NCBI GenBank assembly: GCA_963775275.1
Contig: CAVZII010000005.1
Location: 2,914,001 to 2,978,000, forward strand
Source: JANWHQ01 sp963775275
GTDB lineage: Bacteria; Pseudomonadota; Alphaproteobacteria; Caulobacterales; Caulobacteraceae
Reading direction: 5' to 3'
DNA length: 64,000 nucleotides
Shown piece by piece: positions 17,306 to 27,661 of this stretch. The first letter of the stretch is position 1. Every line of letters starts with the position of its first letter. The position numbers and the translations under genes were made by a program. The notes below the pieces were generated by a model. The model did no database searches and was not told the DNA's origin. It saw nothing but the letters and a program-made list of their open reading frames with translations.

Positions 17306-18192
17306 TCGTCCGGCTGCTCGGCCAGGCCGACTATCCGGCGCTCGAGCGGCTTCTTGCCGGCCACGCCGAGACCTCGATGTTCCTGCGCTCCAACGCCCGG
17401 CGCGCGGGCCTGGACTATGCCGGCGGGCCGCTGCAGGGCCGCTACCTCGGCGTCTTCGACGATGAGGCGCTCCAGGGCGTGCTGGCGCTCTTCTGGAACG
17501 GGATGCTGATCGCCCAGGCGCCGGCGACCGAGGTCATGGACACCCTGCTTGATGCGGCGCGCGGGGCCTGGCCGGACGCCGAGCTCTCCGGCCTGAACGG
17601 CGAGGGCGCCCAGATGCGCCGCGCCGCCGAGCGGCTGGGGCTCCTGCCTGAGGACTTTCAGCTGTTCGAGGTCGAGCCCCTGTTCAGCCTGGGGCTCGAC
17701 GCCCTGCGCGTCCCGGCGCCGCTCCTGGACGGCCGCCTCGCCTGGCGCCATGCGGACGCGGGCGATGTCCCGCGCCTCACGGCCTGGCGCACCGCCTACG
17801 ACATAGAGACCCTGGGCGGCGTCCGCGGCGAGATGAAGGACAACCCGACCGCCTTCGTCGCGGACTGGATCGCGCGTTCCGCGCCGTTCGTCCTCATGGC
17901 CGGGGGCGAGCCGGTCGCCATGGCCGCCTGGAACGCCGAGCTGCCCGACATGGTCCAGATCGGCGGCGTCTTCACCCCGCCCGAGCAGCGCGGCCGGGGC
18001 TACGGACGCGCTGTCGTCGCCGCGGCGCTGATCACGGCGCGCGACCGCGGCGCCTCGCAGGCCATCCTGTTCACCCACACGCCCGCCGCCGAGCGGGCCT
18101 ACCGCGCCCTCGGATTCGAGCGGATCGGCGAGTACCTGATCGCGGTGCTAAGCAGGGGCGTGAGCCTGGGCGTGACCGAAGGAGCCTCGTGA
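17302..18192 (+). CDS. GNAT-family N-acetyltransferase
   Basis: A 296-residue protein whose C-terminal half holds the GNAT acetyl-CoA site: QIGGVFTPPEQRGRGYGRAVV (motif A, with QRGRGYGR as the pyrophosphate loop) followed by FTHTPAAERAYRALGFERIGEY. The N-terminal half may be a second, degenerate GNAT-like domain. It overlaps the upstream dehydrogenase gene (ATGA) and its own TGA overlaps the ATG of the next gene, so the three form a translationally coupled operon. Confidence 0.88.
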   Translation: MIVRLLGQADYPALERLLAGHAETSMFLRSNARRAGLDYAGGPLQGRYLGVFDDEALQGVLALFWNGMLIAQAPATEVMDTLLDAARGAWPDAELSGLNGEGAQMRRAAERLGLLPEDFQLFEVEPLFSLGLDALRVPAPLLDGRLAWRHADAGDVPRLTAWRTAYDIETLGGVRGEMKDNPTAFVADWIARSAPFVLMAGGEPVAMAAWNAELPDMVQIGGVFTPPEQRGRGYGRAVVAAALITARDRGASQAILFTHTPAAERAYRALGFERIGEYLIAVLSRGVSLGVTEGAS

Positions 18193-19274
18193 TGCGATTT
18201 GCCGCCTTGCTGACCCTCGCCCTGGCGCTCCTCGCCGGCGCCGCGCAGCCCGCCCTGGCCCAGCCGGCGCCGGCGCTCAAGGCCGCTCAGGGTGACTTTG
18301 TCCTCCACGGCTTCCACTTCGAGTCCGGCGAGGTCCTGTCCGAGCTGAGGCTCCACTACCGCACGCTCGGGACGCCCAGGCGCGACGCCCGGGGCCGGGT
18401 GACCAACGCGGTGATGGTCCTGCACGGCACCGGCGGCTCCGGCGCCCAGTTCCTCCAGCCCCAGTTCGCTGGCGTCCTGTTCCGGCCCGGCGGCCTCTTG
18501 GACCCTGCGCGCTGGTTCATCATCCTGCCGGACGACATCGGCCACGGCGGCTCGTCCAAGCCCTCGGACGGGCTTCGCGCCCATTTCCCGCACTATGATT
18601 ATGCGGACATGGTCCGCGCCGAGCATGCGCTCGTCGCCCAGGGTCTCGGGGTCTACCATCTGCGCCTGATCATGGGCACGTCGATGGGCTGCATGCACGC
18701 CTTCGTCTGGGGCGAGACCTATCCGGACGCCATGGACGCCCTGATGCCGCTCGCCTGCCTGCCGGTCCAGATCGCGGGCCGCAACCGCATGTGGCGCAAG
18801 ATGATCATCGACGCCGTCCGTGACGACCCCGACTGGAAGGGCGGCGACTATGCGGCCGAGCCCGCCCGGGCCCTGAGGACCGCCGCCGACATCCTGATCG
18901 TCGCCGGCAGCGCGCCCCTGCCGTTCCAGGACGCCTACCCCGCCGCGGCCGCCGCGGACGCCTATCTGGACCAGCGCACGAAAAGCCTGGTCGAGGGGCT
19001 GGACGCCAACGACCTGCTCTACGCGGTCGACTCCTCGCGCGACTACGACCCCTCCGCGGGACTGGAGCGGATCACCGCCAAGGTCATGTGGGTCAACTCC
19101 GGCGACGACTTCATCAATCCGCCCGAGCTCGGGATCGCCGAGAAGATGGTCGGGCGCATGCCGCACGCGAGGTTCGTGCTGATCCCCGCCGGCCCTGACA
19201 CCCACGGCCACGGCACCCACACCTGGGCGGCGCTGTGGCAGGACCACCTCGCCGAGGTGCTGAAAGAAAAGTGA
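18192..19274 (+). CDS. Secreted alpha/beta hydrolase, homoserine acetyltransferase-like
   Basis: A 360-residue alpha/beta hydrolase with a clear signal peptide (FAALLTLALALLAGAAQPALA). The body resembles MetX-type proteins: ILPDDIGHGGSSKPSDG, nucleophile GTSMGCMHAFVWGE, and the terminal acid and His in VNSGDDFINPP and GPDTHGHGTHTWA. True MetX is cytoplasmic, so export suggests a different esterase role. The ATG overlaps the stop of the GNAT gene and GGAG lies 8 nt upstream. Confidence 0.85.
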   Translation: MRFAALLTLALALLAGAAQPALAQPAPALKAAQGDFVLHGFHFESGEVLSELRLHYRTLGTPRRDARGRVTNAVMVLHGTGGSGAQFLQPQFAGVLFRPGGLLDPARWFIILPDDIGHGGSSKPSDGLRAHFPHYDYADMVRAEHALVAQGLGVYHLRLIMGTSMGCMHAFVWGETYPDAMDALMPLACLPVQIAGRNRMWRKMIIDAVRDDPDWKGGDYAAEPARALRTAADILIVAGSAPLPFQDAYPAAAAADAYLDQRTKSLVEGLDANDLLYAVDSSRDYDPSAGLERITAKVMWVNSGDDFINPPELGIAEKMVGRMPHARFVLIPAGPDTHGHGTHTWAALWQDHLAEVLKEK

Positions 19275-19347
19275 TTTCGAGACTGGGATGGCGTTCGCTC
19301 GCGGCCGTCCGGCATTGACGCCCGAGCTAGGTAGGAACCAGCGGCGG

Positions 19348-19767
19348 TCAGGGCGTCGGCGAGCCGAGCTGCTTCTTCAGGCTCCCACGACCGGTGAACC
19401 AGACGATGTCGCGCGCGCGAAGCTCGTGCCGCAACCACTCGTGAATGTTCCGCTCAACGGTCTTCAGCTCAGTGATGCGGACTTCACGCGTCGCGTTCAG
19501 CCAGCCTGGATCGCCCAGCTGGATCTGCAGTTGCCATCCTTCGCTCGGCTTGGACGACCAAGGCCACAGCCCGACCAGAAGAACGAAGCGCTCGAACTCG
19601 ACTTGGAAGCCCCACATTTTGTCGCTGGCCGACCCGAAGAGGGTGTCTTGGCATTCCAATCCCGCGAGGTTGAGGGCGTGCCGGAGGCGTTCCGTGAGCG
19701 CCTTCACGTCAGCCGATGTCGCAGGTTCTGGCCCGCCGGGCAGCACAAATCTCGCGAAATGGTTCAA
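19348..19767 (-). CDS. Hypothetical protein
   Basis: A 139-residue protein with no recognised family. It is rich in Trp and Leu (FERFVLLVGLWPWSSKP, GWQLQIQLGDPGWL) and ends GRGSLKKQLGSPTP. It has no signal peptide or membrane segment and is compositionally less GC-rich than its neighbours, which may mean recent acquisition. It converges with the alpha/beta hydrolase gene and lies 59 nt downstream of hemB on the same strand. Confidence 0.55.
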   Translation of the reverse strand: MNHFARFVLPGGPEPATSADVKALTERLRHALNLAGLECQDTLFGSASDKMWGFQVEFERFVLLVGLWPWSSKPSEGWQLQIQLGDPGWLNATREVRITELKTVERNIHEWLRHELRARDIVWFTGRGSLKKQLGSPTP

Positions 19768-19826
19768 AGCCGCTGCGTCCTTTGGCCGTTTGTTCAGCGG
19801 CGCCGGGGGCGGCGCGTCCGCGTCCC

Positions 19827-20828
19827 CTAGGCTCCCAGCAGCCTCGCCGCCCTCGGCGCGAAGTAGGTGATCACGCCCGCGCAGCCGGCGCGCTTGAAGC
19901 CCTGAAGGCTCTCCAGGATCACGCGCTCCTCCTCGAGCCAGCCATTGCGGGCCGCCGCCATCAGCATGGCGTACTCGCCCGAGACCTGGAAGGCGAAGGT
20001 GGGCAGGTGGAACGTCTCCACCAGCCGCCGGGCGATGTCGAGATAGGGCATGCCGGGCTTGACCATCACCATGTCCGCGCCTTCGGCGATGTCGAGCGCC
20101 ACCTCGCGCAGGGCCTCCTCGGTGTTGCCAGGGTCCATCTGGTAGGTCTTCTTGTCGCCCTGCAGCGCCTTGGCCGAGCCGATGGCGTCGCGGTAGGGGC
20201 CGTAGAAGCCCGAGGCGTACTTGGCCGCATACGCCATGATCATCACGTCCTGGAAGCCGGCGGCCTCGAGCGCCGCGCGGATGGCGGCGACGCGCCCGTC
20301 CATCATGTCCGACGGGCCGATGATGTCGCAGCCGGCTTCGGCCTGGACCAGGGTCTGGGCCACCAGCCGCTCGATGGTGGCGTCGTTCAGGATCCTCCCG
20401 TCCTCGATCAGGCCGTCATGGCCGTGGTCGGTGAAGGGATCGAGCGCCACGTCGCACATGATCCCGACCTCGGGCGCGGCGGCCTTCATCGCCTGGATGG
20501 CCCGGCAGACCAGGCCGTCGGGATTGCTCGCTTCGGAGCCCTGGGCGTCTTTCCTGGCGCCGTCGATGTAGGGGAAGACCGCGATCGCGGGAATGCCCAA
20601 GTCGCGCGCCTGGACCGCCGCCTTGGCCGCCTCCTTGGGCGACAGGCGCTCGACGCCCGGCATGGACGCCACCGGGACCCGGCCCTCGCCATCGTGCAGG
20701 ATCATCGCCCAGATCAGGTCGCAGGGCTGGAGCGTCGCCTCTCGCACCAGGGCGCGGATCCAGGGCGCCTGGCGCAGCCGGCGCATGCGCAGGGCGGGGT
20801 AGGCGGCGAGGGGAGGCAGGGTCGTCAT
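19827..20828 (-). CDS. hemB: Delta-aminolevulinic acid dehydratase (porphobilinogen synthase)
   Basis: HemB condenses two 5-aminolevulinate molecules into porphobilinogen in heme synthesis. The 333-residue protein contains RMRRLRQAPWIRALVRE, GPSDMMDGRV, the first active-site lysine in YAAKYASGFYGPYRDA, the second (Schiff-base) lysine in MVMVKPGMPYLDI, and FQVSGEYAML. In the metal region, CDVALDPFTDHGHDG fits the magnesium-type Asp-rich variant seen in alphaproteobacteria. It overlaps the upstream membrane-protein gene by 4 nt. Confidence 0.97.
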   Translation of the reverse strand: MTTLPPLAAYPALRMRRLRQAPWIRALVREATLQPCDLIWAMILHDGEGRVPVASMPGVERLSPKEAAKAAVQARDLGIPAIAVFPYIDGARKDAQGSEASNPDGLVCRAIQAMKAAAPEVGIMCDVALDPFTDHGHDGLIEDGRILNDATIERLVAQTLVQAEAGCDIIGPSDMMDGRVAAIRAALEAAGFQDVMIMAYAAKYASGFYGPYRDAIGSAKALQGDKKTYQMDPGNTEEALREVALDIAEGADMVMVKPGMPYLDIARRLVETFHLPTFAFQVSGEYAMLMAAARNGWLEEERVILESLQGFKRAGCAGVITYFAPRAARLLGA

Positions 20829-21271
20829 CGCGCCCGGGTCTTACGCGCCGGCAGTCCCGACGCAAGGCGCATGGCGCCGAACACCGAGCCCAGCACCAGC
20901 CCGGCCAGGGCCCAGATCCAGGCGAGCGCCCACAGGAGCGCCAGGATCACCGCTCCCACGCCCACGCGCTCGACGTCGTAGTGACCGGAGAGGGGGACCC
21001 CCGCGGCGATCAGCGCTGCGCCGAAGCCGCTGACCACCGCGCCCCAGCCGCAGATGGCGCCGACCATCACGATGATCAGGTCCATCCAGAAGTTGCGGAT
21101 CTGGTAGTCGTAGTGGCTGCGGACCAGCTCGCCCGCGCCGCCGCGCCGCAGATAGGCGATCATCAGGGCGCCCAGCGCCAGGACGCCCGCCGTGAAGGGC
21201 GAGACGATGAACAGCACATAGTTCACCAGGGCGCCCATGCGCCCCTTGTCGGGATTGGCTTCGGCGCTCAT
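20825..21271 (-). CDS. DUF4870-like membrane protein
   Basis: About 148 residues with three membrane helices: YVLFIVSPFTAGVLALGALM, LIIVMVGAICGWGAVVSGFG and GVGAVILALLWALAWIWALA. The loop LVRSHYDYQIRNFWMDLI resembles the DUF4870 family. The ATG at 21271 (MSAEANPDKG) is chosen; the open frame continues further upstream but with atypical composition. It overlaps hemB by 4 nt and is probably co-transcribed with it. Its function is unknown. Confidence 0.72.
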   Translation of the reverse strand: MSAEANPDKGRMGALVNYVLFIVSPFTAGVLALGALMIAYLRRGGAGELVRSHYDYQIRNFWMDLIIVMVGAICGWGAVVSGFGAALIAAGVPLSGHYDVERVGVGAVILALLWALAWIWALAGLVLGSVFGAMRLASGLPARKTRAR

Positions 21272-21367
21272 GGCCCTGTCTTCGGCATCCTCGTCCTGCG
21301 CCGCGGGGGCTCGGCGCGAGCCGCGCAGATAGCATGCCGCCGAGGCTGTCTCCAGGCGGTGCGGGGG

Positions 21368-21400
21368 CCCGATACTGGCGCCCGTGGCGCCAGTATCGGG
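21368..21400. promoter_or_regulatory. Perfect 15-bp inverted repeat in divergent promoter region
   Basis: CCCGATACTGGCGCC at 21368-21382 is followed by a 3-nt loop (CGT) and its exact complement up to 21400. It sits between the divergent membrane-protein/hemB pair and the fds operon, 62 nt before fdsG. It could be an operator dyad or an RNA hairpin. There is no T-run, so it is not a typical terminator for either side. Confidence 0.6.
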
Positions 21401-21462
21401 CGAAGGTCTGGATTTTCGCACGGCGAGGGGCTTAAAGACCCTCGGGGGCCGTCCATCGAGTC

Positions 21463-21947
21463 ATGTCTGCGAGATCCATGTCGTCGCCCGAGCCCTATTC
21501 CGCCGAACGCGCTGTCGAGATCGTGGCGGCCAACGCCGATCAGGAGGGCGCGCTGCTGCCGATCCTGCACGCCCTGCAGCATGCCTTCGGCTTCATCCCC
21601 GACGAGGCCGTTCAGATCGTCGCCGGCGCGCTGAACCTGTCCCGCGCCGAGGTGCACGGGGTCCTCACCTTCTACCACGACTACCGCCGCGAGCCGGCCG
21701 GCCGGCGGGTGCTCAAGCTCTGCCGGGCCGAGGCCTGCCAGGCCAGGGGCGGGGACGCCATCGCCGCGCGCGCGGAGAAGGCCCTGGGCGTGGCGATAGG
21801 CGGGACCACCGCCGACAAGGCCGTCACGCTCGAGCCGGTCTACTGCCTGGGCCTTTGCGCCTCGGGCCCCTCGGCCATGCTGGACGACAAGCTCGTCGGC
21901 CGCATCGACGAGGCGCGGCTCGACGCCCTCATCACGGAGGCGCGGGC

Positions 21948-21951
<4 letters not shown>
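21463..21951 (+). CDS. fdsG: NAD-dependent formate dehydrogenase gamma subunit
   Basis: A 162-residue NuoE-type thioredoxin-like [2Fe-2S] subunit. The cluster ligands are the cysteines in KLCRAEACQARGG and VYCLGLCASGP; the upstream LPILHALQHAFGFIPDEA and EVHGVLTFYHDYRREP are family signatures. FdsG passes electrons between FdsA and the FdsB flavin. The start at 21463 has no strong ribosome site and an in-frame ATG at 21478 is an alternative. Its stop overlaps the fdsB GTG (GTGA). Confidence 0.93.
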
Positions 21952-23509
<1,558 letters not shown>

Positions 23510-23519
23510 GATCTCGAAC

Positions 23520-26363
23520 ATGCCGATGGTGAAGGAAATCGACTACGGCACGCCGGCCTCGAGGGCCGAGGCGACAGTGACGCTGGCCATCGACGGTCAG
23601 GCCGTGACGGTCCCCGCGGGGACCTCGGTCATGCGCGCGGCGATGGAGCTGGGCACCCAGATCCCCAAGCTGTGCGCCACCGACATGATGGAGGCTTTCG
23701 GCTCCTGCCGGCTCTGTCTGGTCGAGATCGACGGCCGGGCCGGCACGCCGGCCTCCTGCACCACGCCGGTCGCCGAGGGCATGGTCGTCCACACTCAGAC
23801 GCCCCGGCTCGCCAAGCTGCGCCGCGGGGTCATGGAGCTCTACGCCTCGGACTATCCGCAGGACCTGCTGGCCGATTCCGCCCTCGGGGACTCCGAGTTC
23901 CTGGACATGATCGGCGCGGTGGGCCTGCGCGAGGTCCGTTACGGCCGCGACGGCGAGAACCACCTGGCCGACGCCAAGGACGCGTCGAACCCCTACTTCA
24001 CCTATGATCCGGCGACCTGCATCGTCTGCTCGCGCTGTGTGCGCGCCTGCGACGAGGTGCAGGGCACCATCGCCCTGACCATCACCGGGCGCGGCTTCAA
24101 CAGCCGGATGGCGGCCAGCCAGTCCGAAGCCTTCCTCACCTCCGAGTGCGTGTCGTGCGGCGCCTGCGTGCAGGCCTGCCCGACTTCGGCGCTGAACGAG
24201 AAGTCGGTGATCGAGATCGGCGTGCCCGAGCACTCGGTGGTCACGACCTGCGCCTATTGCGGCGTCGGCTGCACGTTCAAGGCGGAGATGCGCGGCGACG
24301 AGCTGGTGCGCATGGTCCCCTACAAGGACGGCAAGGCCAACCGCGGCCACTCCTGCGTCAAGGGCCGCTTCGCCTGGGCCTACGCCACCCACAAGGACCG
24401 GATCCTGAGCCCGATGATCCGCGCGTCGGTCGACGAGCCCTGGCGCGAGGTGAGCTGGGAGGAGGCGATCGCCTACACCGCCTCGGAGTTCAAGCGCATC
24501 CAGGCCAGGTACGGCCGCGGCGCCATCGGCGGGATCACCTCCTCGCGCTGCACGGACGAGGAGACCTTCCTGGTCCAGAAGCTGGTGCGCGCCGGCTTCG
24601 GCAACAACAACGTCGACACCTGCGCGCGGGTCTGCCACTCGCCCACCGGCTACGGCCTCAGCACCACCTTCGGCACCTCGGCCGGCACCCAGGATTTCGA
24701 CTCTGTCGAGCACTCCGACGTGATCGTCGTGGTCGGCGCCAATCCGCCCGACGCCCACCCGGTGTTCGCCTCGCGCATGAAGAAGCGCCTGCGCCAGGGC
24801 GCCAGGCTGATCGTGATCGACCCGCGCCGCACCGACCTCGTCAAGTCGCCCCGTATCCAGGCCGACTACCACCTGGCGCTGAAGCCGGGGACCAACGTCG
24901 CGGTCCTGACCGCGCTGGCCCACGTCATCGTCACCGAGGGCCTGGTCGACGAGGCCTATGTCCGCGAGCGCTGCGAGCTGGACGCCTATCAGGGCTGGGC
25001 CGACTTCGTCTCCAGGCCCGAGAACAGCCCCGAGGCCGTCGAGGCCTACACCGGCGTTCCCGCGGCCGAGATCAGGGGCGCCGCGCGCCTCTACGCCACC
25101 GGCGGCAATGGCGCGATCTACTACGGCCTCGGCGTCACCGAGCACAGCCAGGGCTCCACCGCCGTGATGGCCATCGCCAACCTCGCCATGTGCACCGGCA
25201 ACGTCGGCAAGCCGGGCGTGGGCGTGAACCCGCTTCGCGGCCAGAACAACGTCCAGGGCTCGTGCGACATGGGCTCGTTCCCGCACGAGTTCCCGGGCTA
25301 CCGCCACGTGGCGACCGACGCGGTGCGCGCCTCCTTCGAGGCCGACTGGGGCGTCGACCTGGACGCCGAGCCGGGCCTTCGCATCCCCAACATGCTCGAC
25401 GCCGCCGTCGACGGCGAGTTCAAGGGCATCTACATCCAGGGCGAGGACATCCTGCAGTCCGACCCCAACACCCATCACGTGGCGGCGGGCCTGAAGGCCA
25501 TGGAGTGCGTGGTGGTCCAGGACCTGTTCCTGAACGAGACCGCCAACTATGCCCACGTCTTCCTGCCGGGCTCGACCTTCCTCGAGAAGGACGGGACCTT
25601 CATCAACGCCGAGCGGCGGATCCAGCTGGTCCGCAAGGTGATGGCGCCCAAGAACGGCTACGCCGACTGGGAGATCACCCTGATGCTCTCCAACGCGCTC
25701 GGCTATCCGATGAGCTACAGCCATCCGTCCGAGATCATGGACGAGATCGCGCGCCTGACCCCGACCTTCGCCGGGGTCACCTACGAGAAGATCGAGGAAC
25801 TCGGCTCGGTGCAGTGGCCGTGCAACGACAAGGCGCCGGAAGGCACGCCGGTGATGCACGTCGGCGGCTTCGTCCGGGGCAAGGGCAGGTTCATGCTCAC
25901 CGAGTACATCGCCACCGACGAGAAGACCGGGCCGCGCTTCCCGCTGCTGCTCACCACCGGACGGATCCTCAGCCAGTACAATGTCGGGGCCCAGACCCGG
26001 CGCACCGACAACGTCGTCTGGCACGACGAGGACGTGCTCGAAATCCATCCGCATGACGCCGAGCAGCGCGGCGTGCGCGACGGCGACTGGGTCAAGCTGC
26101 AGAGCCGGGCGGGCGTCACCACGCTTCGGGCCCAGGTCACCGAGCGCGTCGCGCCGGGGGTCGTCTACACCACGTTCCACCACCCCGACACCCAGGCCAA
26201 CGTCATCACCACCGACTACTCCGACTGGGCGACCAACTGCCCCGAGTACAAGGTCACGGCCGTCCAGGTCTCGCCGTCCAACGGGCCGTCCAAGTGGCAG
26301 CAGGACTACGACGCCCAGGCCAAGCAGAGCCGTCGGATCGCCACGCTGGAGCCCGCCGAATGA
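23520..26363 (+). CDS. fdsA: Formate dehydrogenase alpha subunit, molybdenum catalytic
   Basis: A 947-residue subunit that oxidises formate to CO2 at a bis-MGD molybdenum centre. The N-terminus has a [2Fe-2S] ferredoxin domain (GSCRLCLVEIDG), then ferredoxin motifs CIVCSRCVRACDEVQG and CVSCGACVQACP, then the MopB cluster CAYCGVGC. The molybdenum ligand is a cysteine in ARVCHSPTGYG at about residue 372, so this is a Cys rather than selenocysteine enzyme. C-terminal molydopterin-binding signatures include TGRILSQYNVGAQTRR. Its stop overlaps the fdsD start by 4 nt. No fdhD or molybdenum cofactor gene is in the window. Confidence 0.96.
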   Translation: MPMVKEIDYGTPASRAEATVTLAIDGQAVTVPAGTSVMRAAMELGTQIPKLCATDMMEAFGSCRLCLVEIDGRAGTPASCTTPVAEGMVVHTQTPRLAKLRRGVMELYASDYPQDLLADSALGDSEFLDMIGAVGLREVRYGRDGENHLADAKDASNPYFTYDPATCIVCSRCVRACDEVQGTIALTITGRGFNSRMAASQSEAFLTSECVSCGACVQACPTSALNEKSVIEIGVPEHSVVTTCAYCGVGCTFKAEMRGDELVRMVPYKDGKANRGHSCVKGRFAWAYATHKDRILSPMIRASVDEPWREVSWEEAIAYTASEFKRIQARYGRGAIGGITSSRCTDEETFLVQKLVRAGFGNNNVDTCARVCHSPTGYGLSTTFGTSAGTQDFDSVEHSDVIVVVGANPPDAHPVFASRMKKRLRQGARLIVIDPRRTDLVKSPRIQADYHLALKPGTNVAVLTALAHVIVTEGLVDEAYVRERCELDAYQGWADFVSRPENSPEAVEAYTGVPAAEIRGAARLYATGGNGAIYYGLGVTEHSQGSTAVMAIANLAMCTGNVGKPGVGVNPLRGQNNVQGSCDMGSFPHEFPGYRHVATDAVRASFEADWGVDLDAEPGLRIPNMLDAAVDGEFKGIYIQGEDILQSDPNTHHVAAGLKAMECVVVQDLFLNETANYAHVFLPGSTFLEKDGTFINAERRIQLVRKVMAPKNGYADWEITLMLSNALGYPMSYSHPSEIMDEIARLTPTFAGVTYEKIEELGSVQWPCNDKAPEGTPVMHVGGFVRGKGRFMLTEYIATDEKTGPRFPLLLTTGRILSQYNVGAQTRRTDNVVWHDEDVLEIHPHDAEQRGVRDGDWVKLQSRAGVTTLRAQVTERVAPGVVYTTFHHPDTQANVITTDYSDWATNCPEYKVTAVQVSPSNGPSKWQQDYDAQAKQSRRIATLEPAE

Positions 26364-26629
26364 GCCAGGGCGCCGCCGACCTCGATGATGAGCCTCAGAT
26401 CCATCAGCGGACCGAGGACAAGCTCGTCTACATGGCCAACCAGATCGCCAGCTTCTTCAGGCCCCAGGGCGAGGCGGCGGCGGTCGAGGGCACGGTCACC
26501 CATATCCGCAAGTTCTGGGACCCGCACATGCGCAAGCGCATGTTCGCCCATTTCGACGCGACCGCCGGGCAGGGCCTGGACCCGGTCGCCCTGAAGGCCA
26601 TCCAGAGCCTGCGCAGCGAAGCCGGGTAG
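26360..26629 (+). CDS. fdsD: Formate dehydrogenase delta subunit
   Basis: An 89-residue protein with the FdsD pattern: KLVYMANQIASFFRPQGEA, VTHIRKFWDPHMRKRM and a short LDPVALKAIQSL tail. FdsD is a small accessory subunit needed for full activity of soluble NAD-dependent formate dehydrogenases. The ATG at 26360 overlaps the fdsA stop and is preferred to a start 66 nt upstream that would lie inside fdsA. It is the last gene of the operon, followed by a palindrome. Confidence 0.92.
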   Translation: MSQGAADLDDEPQIHQRTEDKLVYMANQIASFFRPQGEAAAVEGTVTHIRKFWDPHMRKRMFAHFDATAGQGLDPVALKAIQSLRSEAG

Positions 26630-26644
26630 CTCATCGCGGCCGTA

Positions 26645-26682
26645 GAGCGCTGTCCGCTCCGATTGAATCGGAGCGGCGCTCC
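26645..26682. terminator. Palindrome after the fds operon
   Basis: An 11-bp perfect stem, CCGCTCCGATT at 26654-26664 and its complement at 26666-26676, is flanked by further GAGCG/CGCTC pairing and contains a GAATC (GANTC) site. It lies 15 nt after the fdsD stop. It could end transcription, although only a weak T-rich stretch follows. It also resembles the dispersed alphaproteobacterial repeats built on TAGAGC and a central GAATC. Confidence 0.45.
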
Positions 26683-26777
26683 AGAGCCTTGATTTGTCTC
26701 GTCTTCTGGCGGCGAACCGGCGCCCACGGAATTCATCTTCCCGCCGACCTTCGGTTGGCCGGGGGGCGGAGGACGCC

Positions 26778-27614
26778 CTAGCCGGTCTTGTCGGCGCCCT
26801 TGGCCGGGCGCGGCTTCTTCTGCTTCTTCGGCTTCGACTCCGGGAATGACGCCACCGGGTCGTCCGCCAGGTTGGGCCGGTCGGCGATCTGGGCCGCGCG
26901 CTGGTCGTAGTAGAGCTGGCGCAAGGTCGCGTACTCGTCCTTGGTCTCGCCGGTCTCCGCGGCGCCCCGGGCGACCTGGCGGATGCCGATGGTCGAGGGC
27001 TGGACCCCGTACTTGACCACGCGCATCGCCCGGCGCGCCCAGTCGTTCATCGGGAACCAGTGGCCGGGGACGAAGACGCCGTCCACCAGCCCCGCGACGG
27101 CGTCGCGGGTCGTGGTCGGGCCCGACAGCGGCACATAGACGTAGGGGCCCGGCGTGATCCCCCAGGTGGCCAGGGTCTGGCCGAAGTCCTCGCGCGTGCG
27201 CTTCAGCTTGAGCCGGCTCGCCACGTCGAAGACGCCCAGCGCCCCGACCGTGGAGTTCACCGCGAAGCGGCCCGCCGTCTGCACCGCCCGACGCGGCTTC
27301 TTCTGCAGCAGGTCGTTGGCGAAGGTCGACGGCTCCTGAAGATTGTCGAAGGCGTTGTAGAGGCCCGCGCGGGCGGGCGCGGGAATCCACTTGGCCATGG
27401 CCAGGATGCGGCCCTTGCCGGCCAGGAGCCGGTTGATGGTCGTATCCAGGCCGAACAGGGCCCGGTTGACCGGTTCGATGGGGTCCTCGACGGGCCCCGC
27501 GCCCGGCTCAGGGGCATAGAGCGCCTCGGCGTCCAGCGGCGCCGCCGCCCAGGCCGGGGCGCCCGGCCCGAGGGCCGTACACAGCGCAAGCGTCAGGACG
27601 ACCGGGGGGTTCAT
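26778..27614 (-). CDS. mlaA: MlaA-family outer-membrane lipid-asymmetry protein
   Basis: MlaA (VacJ) removes misplaced phospholipids from the outer leaflet of the outer membrane and passes them to MlaC. The 278-residue protein has a signal peptide (VLTLALCTALGPGAPAWA), the signature DPIEPVNRALFGLDTTIN, and FAVNSTVGALGVFDVAS, PLSGPTTTRDAVAG and DWARRAMRVVKYG. The C-terminus is Lys/Pro-rich (KPKKQKKPRPAKG). The LALC segment is a poor lipobox, so a soluble or atypically anchored form is possible. It is divergent from the ArsR-methyltransferase gene and may share its promoter region. No other mla gene is nearby. Confidence 0.92.
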   Translation of the reverse strand: MNPPVVLTLALCTALGPGAPAWAAAPLDAEALYAPEPGAGPVEDPIEPVNRALFGLDTTINRLLAGKGRILAMAKWIPAPARAGLYNAFDNLQEPSTFANDLLQKKPRRAVQTAGRFAVNSTVGALGVFDVASRLKLKRTREDFGQTLATWGITPGPYVYVPLSGPTTTRDAVAGLVDGVFVPGHWFPMNDWARRAMRVVKYGVQPSTIGIRQVARGAAETGETKDEYATLRQLYYDQRAAQIADRPNLADDPVASFPESKPKKQKKPRPAKGADKTG

Positions 27615-27635
27615 GACCTCATCTTGACACTACTT

Positions 27636-27661
27636 CATAAGGATATGCGTATGTCCTTATG
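27636..27661. promoter_or_regulatory. 26-bp palindrome, candidate ArsR-type operator
   Basis: CATAAGGATAT at 27636-27646 is mirrored by ATGTCCTTATG at 27651-27661, with only a small central mismatch. The right end contains the ATG start codon of the ArsR-methyltransferase gene. The CATAA...TTATG form resembles ArsR-family operators tied to methionine/SAM regulation in alphaproteobacteria. Binding by the encoded regulator would block its own expression and possibly that of divergent mlaA. Confidence 0.6.

Noticed and set aside
24633..24635. Selenocysteine at the formate dehydrogenase active site
   Set aside because: The molybdenum-ligand position is a TGC cysteine codon and no in-frame TGA is present.
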